Origin: Bacillota bacterium
GTDB lineage: Bacteria; Bacillota; Clostridia; Christensenellales; Aristaeellaceae
Reading direction: 5' to 3'
DNA: 64,000 bases
NCBI GenBank assembly: GCA_963169565.1
Contig: CAUJDI010000063.1
Location: 1-64,000 of the forward strand
The notes beneath the pieces were generated by a model. It was given only the letters and a program-made list of their open reading frames with translations. It was not told the origin of the DNA and did not search any database. Positions 62,053 to 64,000 of this stretch are shown here, in pieces (position 1 is the first letter of the stretch; each line of letters starts with the position of its first letter). The position numbers and the translations under genes were made by a program.

Positions 62053-62728
62053 CTTTTTGATTCCTCAGGCGTTCCGCCTGCGGGGCGCGCAGGTACAGCG
62101 GCAGGAGCTGCCCGGGCTCCACCGCGCTGTGCCGTTTTTCATATCCGATGAGCGCGGCGGGCGCCGCGCCCGGCAGGACGAGATGGGAGGGGGCAAACAT
62201 GGCGCGATCCCCCAGTTTTGAGATGATCCCGTTTCTGCTGACGCCCATGCCGTCCCCCAGGAAATAGAACCACTTGCCGTATTCAGAGACCTTTTCCAGA
62301 TACTCATCCAGCTTCATGGCAACGTCCGGAAACAGACGCTGGCCGTTGATGAATGCAGCGCCATAGACCTGGCCGGCACGCGCGTCGCGGATCGGACAGA
62401 CGACCGTATCCGGGAGAAACACACTCGCGGCCATCGCCTCCAGCGCGTTGACAGGCACGCACAGAATGCCCAGTCCGCGCGCCATGCCCTGCGCCGCGGC
62501 GACGCCGATGCGGACCCCGGTGAAGGATCCCGGCCCGACGACCACAGTCAGCAGTCCAACGTCCGCCAAAGCTTTTCCTGACTTGTCCAAAGCCTCTTCC
62601 ACCATGGGCATCAGGCTGACGGAATGGGTCAGTTTATTGACCGCGCGCGCCTCATACAGCAGCGATTCATCCTCGCAGACAGCGACGCTGCAGACAGGTC
62701 CGGAGGTGTCCATCGCAAGGTTCAGCAT
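62039..62728 (-). CDS. tsaB: tRNA threonylcarbamoyladenosine synthesis protein TsaB
   Basis: The 229-residue scaffold of the t6A complex, an ASKHA-fold paralogue of TsaD. Visible features are MLNLAMDTSGPVCSVAV and the signature VVVGPGSFTGVRIGVAAAQGMARG. It dimerises with TsaD (encoded at 34.2 kb) and binds TsaE. The C-terminus (about 100 residues) is the usual divergent half. It overlaps tsaE by 7 and rimI by 14 bases. Confidence 0.95.
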   Translation of the reverse strand: MLNLAMDTSGPVCSVAVCEDESLLYEARAVNKLTHSVSLMPMVEEALDKSGKALADVGLLTVVVGPGSFTGVRIGVAAAQGMARGLGILCVPVNALEAMAASVFLPDTVVCPIRDARAGQVYGAAFINGQRLFPDVAMKLDEYLEKVSEYGKWFYFLGDGMGVSRNGIISKLGDRAMFAPSHLVLPGAAPAALIGYEKRHSAVEPGQLLPLYLRAPQAERLRNQKDGRA

Positions 62729-63198
62729 TCATCCCGCTCCATATCGATTTCTGCCGGAAAGTCAAGGTACCTGAAGCGTCCGCGGGGCAGGAAGGTGATC
62801 CTGCGGTCGTTCTCATCCAACGGCTGCAGCAGCACTTCCAGGCAGTCCGGCGGCAGGAGCTCAGGCGCACGCTCATGCCATTCGATCAGGGTCAGGCTGT
62901 CTCCCCCCACATACTCATCAAGGCCGGCGGCATACAACTCCTCCGCGTCATTGATCCTGTACCAGTCAAAATGGTGAAGCGGGAATCTGTCTGTTTGGTA
63001 AACGTTCAATAAAGTGAACGTCGGGCTCGTCAGGGCAGTCATGATCTTAAGCCCCAGCGCGACGCCCCGGGCAAACTCGCTCTTCCCCGCGCCAAGCGGA
63101 CCGGTCAGCAGGACAACGTCCCCGGCGCGCAGCCCTTGAGCCAGCCTCTGCCCAAGCTGCCGCGTCTCAGCCTTTGACTTTGTGACGTACTGCAGCAT
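62722..63198 (-). CDS. tsaE: tRNA threonylcarbamoyladenosine synthesis ATPase TsaE
   Basis: A 158-residue P-loop ATPase with Walker A GPLGAGKSEFARG, SPTFTLLNVY and HFDWYRI, all characteristic. It resets the TsaB-TsaD complex in t6A formation. The start at 63198 (MLQYVTKSKAET) has GGAGA upstream; it overlaps the ribU end by about 30 bases, so translation of the two is coupled. Confidence 0.95.
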   Translation of the reverse strand: MLQYVTKSKAETRQLGQRLAQGLRAGDVVLLTGPLGAGKSEFARGVALGLKIMTALTSPTFTLLNVYQTDRFPLHHFDWYRINDAEELYAAGLDEYVGGDSLTLIEWHERAPELLPPDCLEVLLQPLDENDRRITFLPRGRFRYLDFPAEIDMERDEC

Positions 63199-63781
63199 CT
63201 TTCTCCGCATCTTGCTCAGCTTCTTTCAATATCACGGACAGCCGTTTATACAGCGCAAAAGCGACCGCGCTGTTGAGCAGGGCTTTGATCAGGTTGAACG
63301 GCGCGATCGCCCCGAACAGGTAGCCGTTCAGGCTCATGCCCATGCCCTGCATCACCCCGATAAAATTGGACCCAAAGAAGGTCGGCAGAAGGATAAAGCG
63401 GTTGGAGATGATGCCCGCGATGATCATCAGCAGGGACCCGATGCCCATGCCGGTGAGCGCGCTGCGCCTGGTCCGGCTTTTCTGATAAATTAACGTGGGC
63501 GGCATCAGGAATGCAATCCCGACGATCAGGTTCGCCAGCTCGCCAACCATGCCGGTCGTGCCGCCCAGTATATGGACCGCGTTGGTGATCAGCAGGGCGA
63601 TCATCAGCATGACAGGACCGCAGGAAAAGCCCAGCAGCAGCAGGGGGGTAAAGGAGAAATCCAGCTTGAGCCAGGGTGCGAAGAAAGCCAGCGGGATCTC
63701 CGGGATATAGCTGAGGATGATGGCCAGCGCAGTCATCAGGGCTGCGTAGGTCATGGTGACCGTTCGATTCTTGCCCGGCAT
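63167..63781 (-). CDS. ribU: ECF transporter S component, riboflavin type (RibU-like)
   Basis: A 204-residue membrane protein with six hydrophobic segments, fitting the substrate-binding subunit of energy-coupling-factor vitamin importers. The N-terminal MTYAALMTALAIILSYIPEIP holds the usual ALMTAL pattern that docks on the EcfT subunit, and the second half contains NGYLFGAIAPFNLIKALLN. An FMN riboswitch lies directly upstream, so riboflavin (or FMN-related) uptake is the best assignment. The EcfA/T energising module is elsewhere. ATG with GGAGG eight bases upstream. Confidence 0.88.
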   Translation of the reverse strand: MPGKNRTVTMTYAALMTALAIILSYIPEIPLAFFAPWLKLDFSFTPLLLLGFSCGPVMLMIALLITNAVHILGGTTGMVGELANLIVGIAFLMPPTLIYQKSRTRRSALTGMGIGSLLMIIAGIISNRFILLPTFFGSNFIGVMQGMGMSLNGYLFGAIAPFNLIKALLNSAVAFALYKRLSVILKEAEQDAEKDAAVRHKVKG

Positions 63782-63795
63782 GGTGAAGCCCTCCT

Positions 63796-63831
63796 AAAAA
63801 ACGATTCGCCCCAAGCGGTGCGGTGGGGCGA
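63796..63831 (-). terminator. Terminator controlled by the FMN riboswitch
   Basis: Minus-strand stem TCGCCCCA / TGGGGCGA with a 10-base loop, four bases, then six T residues, directly before the ribU ribosome site. FMN binding would favour this hairpin and reduce ribU expression. Confidence 0.85.
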
Positions 63832-63853
63832 GTTCATTTGGCGTCCACGCCTG

Positions 63854-63962
63854 TCTTCTCTCATCCAGACTGTACTGTCGGCCATGGAATCTCACCATGT
63901 CAGCTGTTAGGCTCGCGGGCTTTACCGCCGGTGGGGAATCTCACCCCGCCCCGAAGACGCTT
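63854..63962 (-). promoter_or_regulatory. FMN riboswitch (RFN element)
   Basis: The conserved FMN aptamer blocks are visible on the minus strand: GGGGTGAGATTCCCCACCGG, GGCGGTAAAGCCCGCGAGC, TGGTGAGATTCCATGGCCGA and AGTACAGTCTGGATGAGAGA. The terminator hairpin and ribU follow. The promoter lies near the right edge of the window and is incomplete. Confidence 0.96.
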
Positions 63963-64000
63963 GGTTTTCAATTGAATTCATCGTATCACAACGCGTTCTG

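Overview
The window looks like chromosome of a moderately GC-rich (mid-50s percent by eye) member of the Clostridia. The evidence is a SCIFF thioether-peptide cassette (a clostridial hallmark), the adenosylcobalamin glutamate-mutase/methylaspartase route, a T-box in front of pheST, the Firmicutes order rbgA-rnhB-yraN...dprA-topA-trmFO-hslV-hslU, secA followed by prfB, strong GGAGG ribosome sites with some TTG/GTG starts, and sigma-A promoters. Genus cannot be set from the sequence alone.

Layout. 1-0.5 kb: tail of a probable serine recombinase, then tRNA-Val(CAC) on the minus strand with a duplicated 5' tRNA fragment in its leader. 0.5-5.9 kb (+): DUF4956/VTC pair, an RlmD-type rRNA methyltransferase, peptidase T and a MATE exporter. 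5.9-13.1 kb (-): a seven-gene operon glmS-glmL-glmE-mal-(AtuA-like)-(DUF4387)-(P-loop/tRNA-SAD-like), i.e. glutamate to 3-methylaspartate to mesaconate plus three genes of unknown role. 13.2-16.2 kb (+): GT4 glycosyltransferase and mnmG. 16.2-17.9 kb (-): SCIFF peptide, attenuator and radical-SAM maturase. 17.9-27.3 kb: tadA, a 1181-residue secreted SdrD_B-repeat protein, yebC, GDPD with a short upstream ORF, a secreted Cys-amidase-like protein with an LPG-synthase-like membrane protein, a decayed aspartokinase tail and a secreted cadherin-like protein.

27.3-36 kb: superoxide dismutase, kinase-like protein, recF, rlmH, a DnaA-box cluster that could be oriC or a DnaA-binding locus, a UgpC/MsmK-type sugar ATPase, a barnase/barstar pair, a metallophosphoesterase, tsaD and a DUF1461 protein. 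36-54.5 kb (mostly -): prfB, secA, then (after a + strand DNA-deoxyinosine glycosylase) one long housekeeping transcription unit rbgA-rnhB-yraN-[double GT-C fusion]-yifB-dprA-topA-trmFO-hslV-hslU. 54.5-58.3 kb (+): T-box-controlled pheS-pheT. 58.3-60.4 kb (-): deoB-punA for nucleoside salvage, divergent from a THUMP RNA methyltransferase (+). 61.5-64 kb (-): FMN riboswitch, ribU-like ECF S component, tsaE, tsaB, rimI.

Most of the window is core informational metabolism. The parts that deserve attention are the glutamate-mutase operon with its unexplained three-gene tail, the DnaA-box cluster beside recF/rlmH but without dnaA/dnaN, the SCIFF attenuator, the giant GT-C fusion inside a housekeeping operon, the barnase/barstar pair, and the tRNA-Val leader duplication. 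No CRISPR array, complete transposon or prophage was seen.
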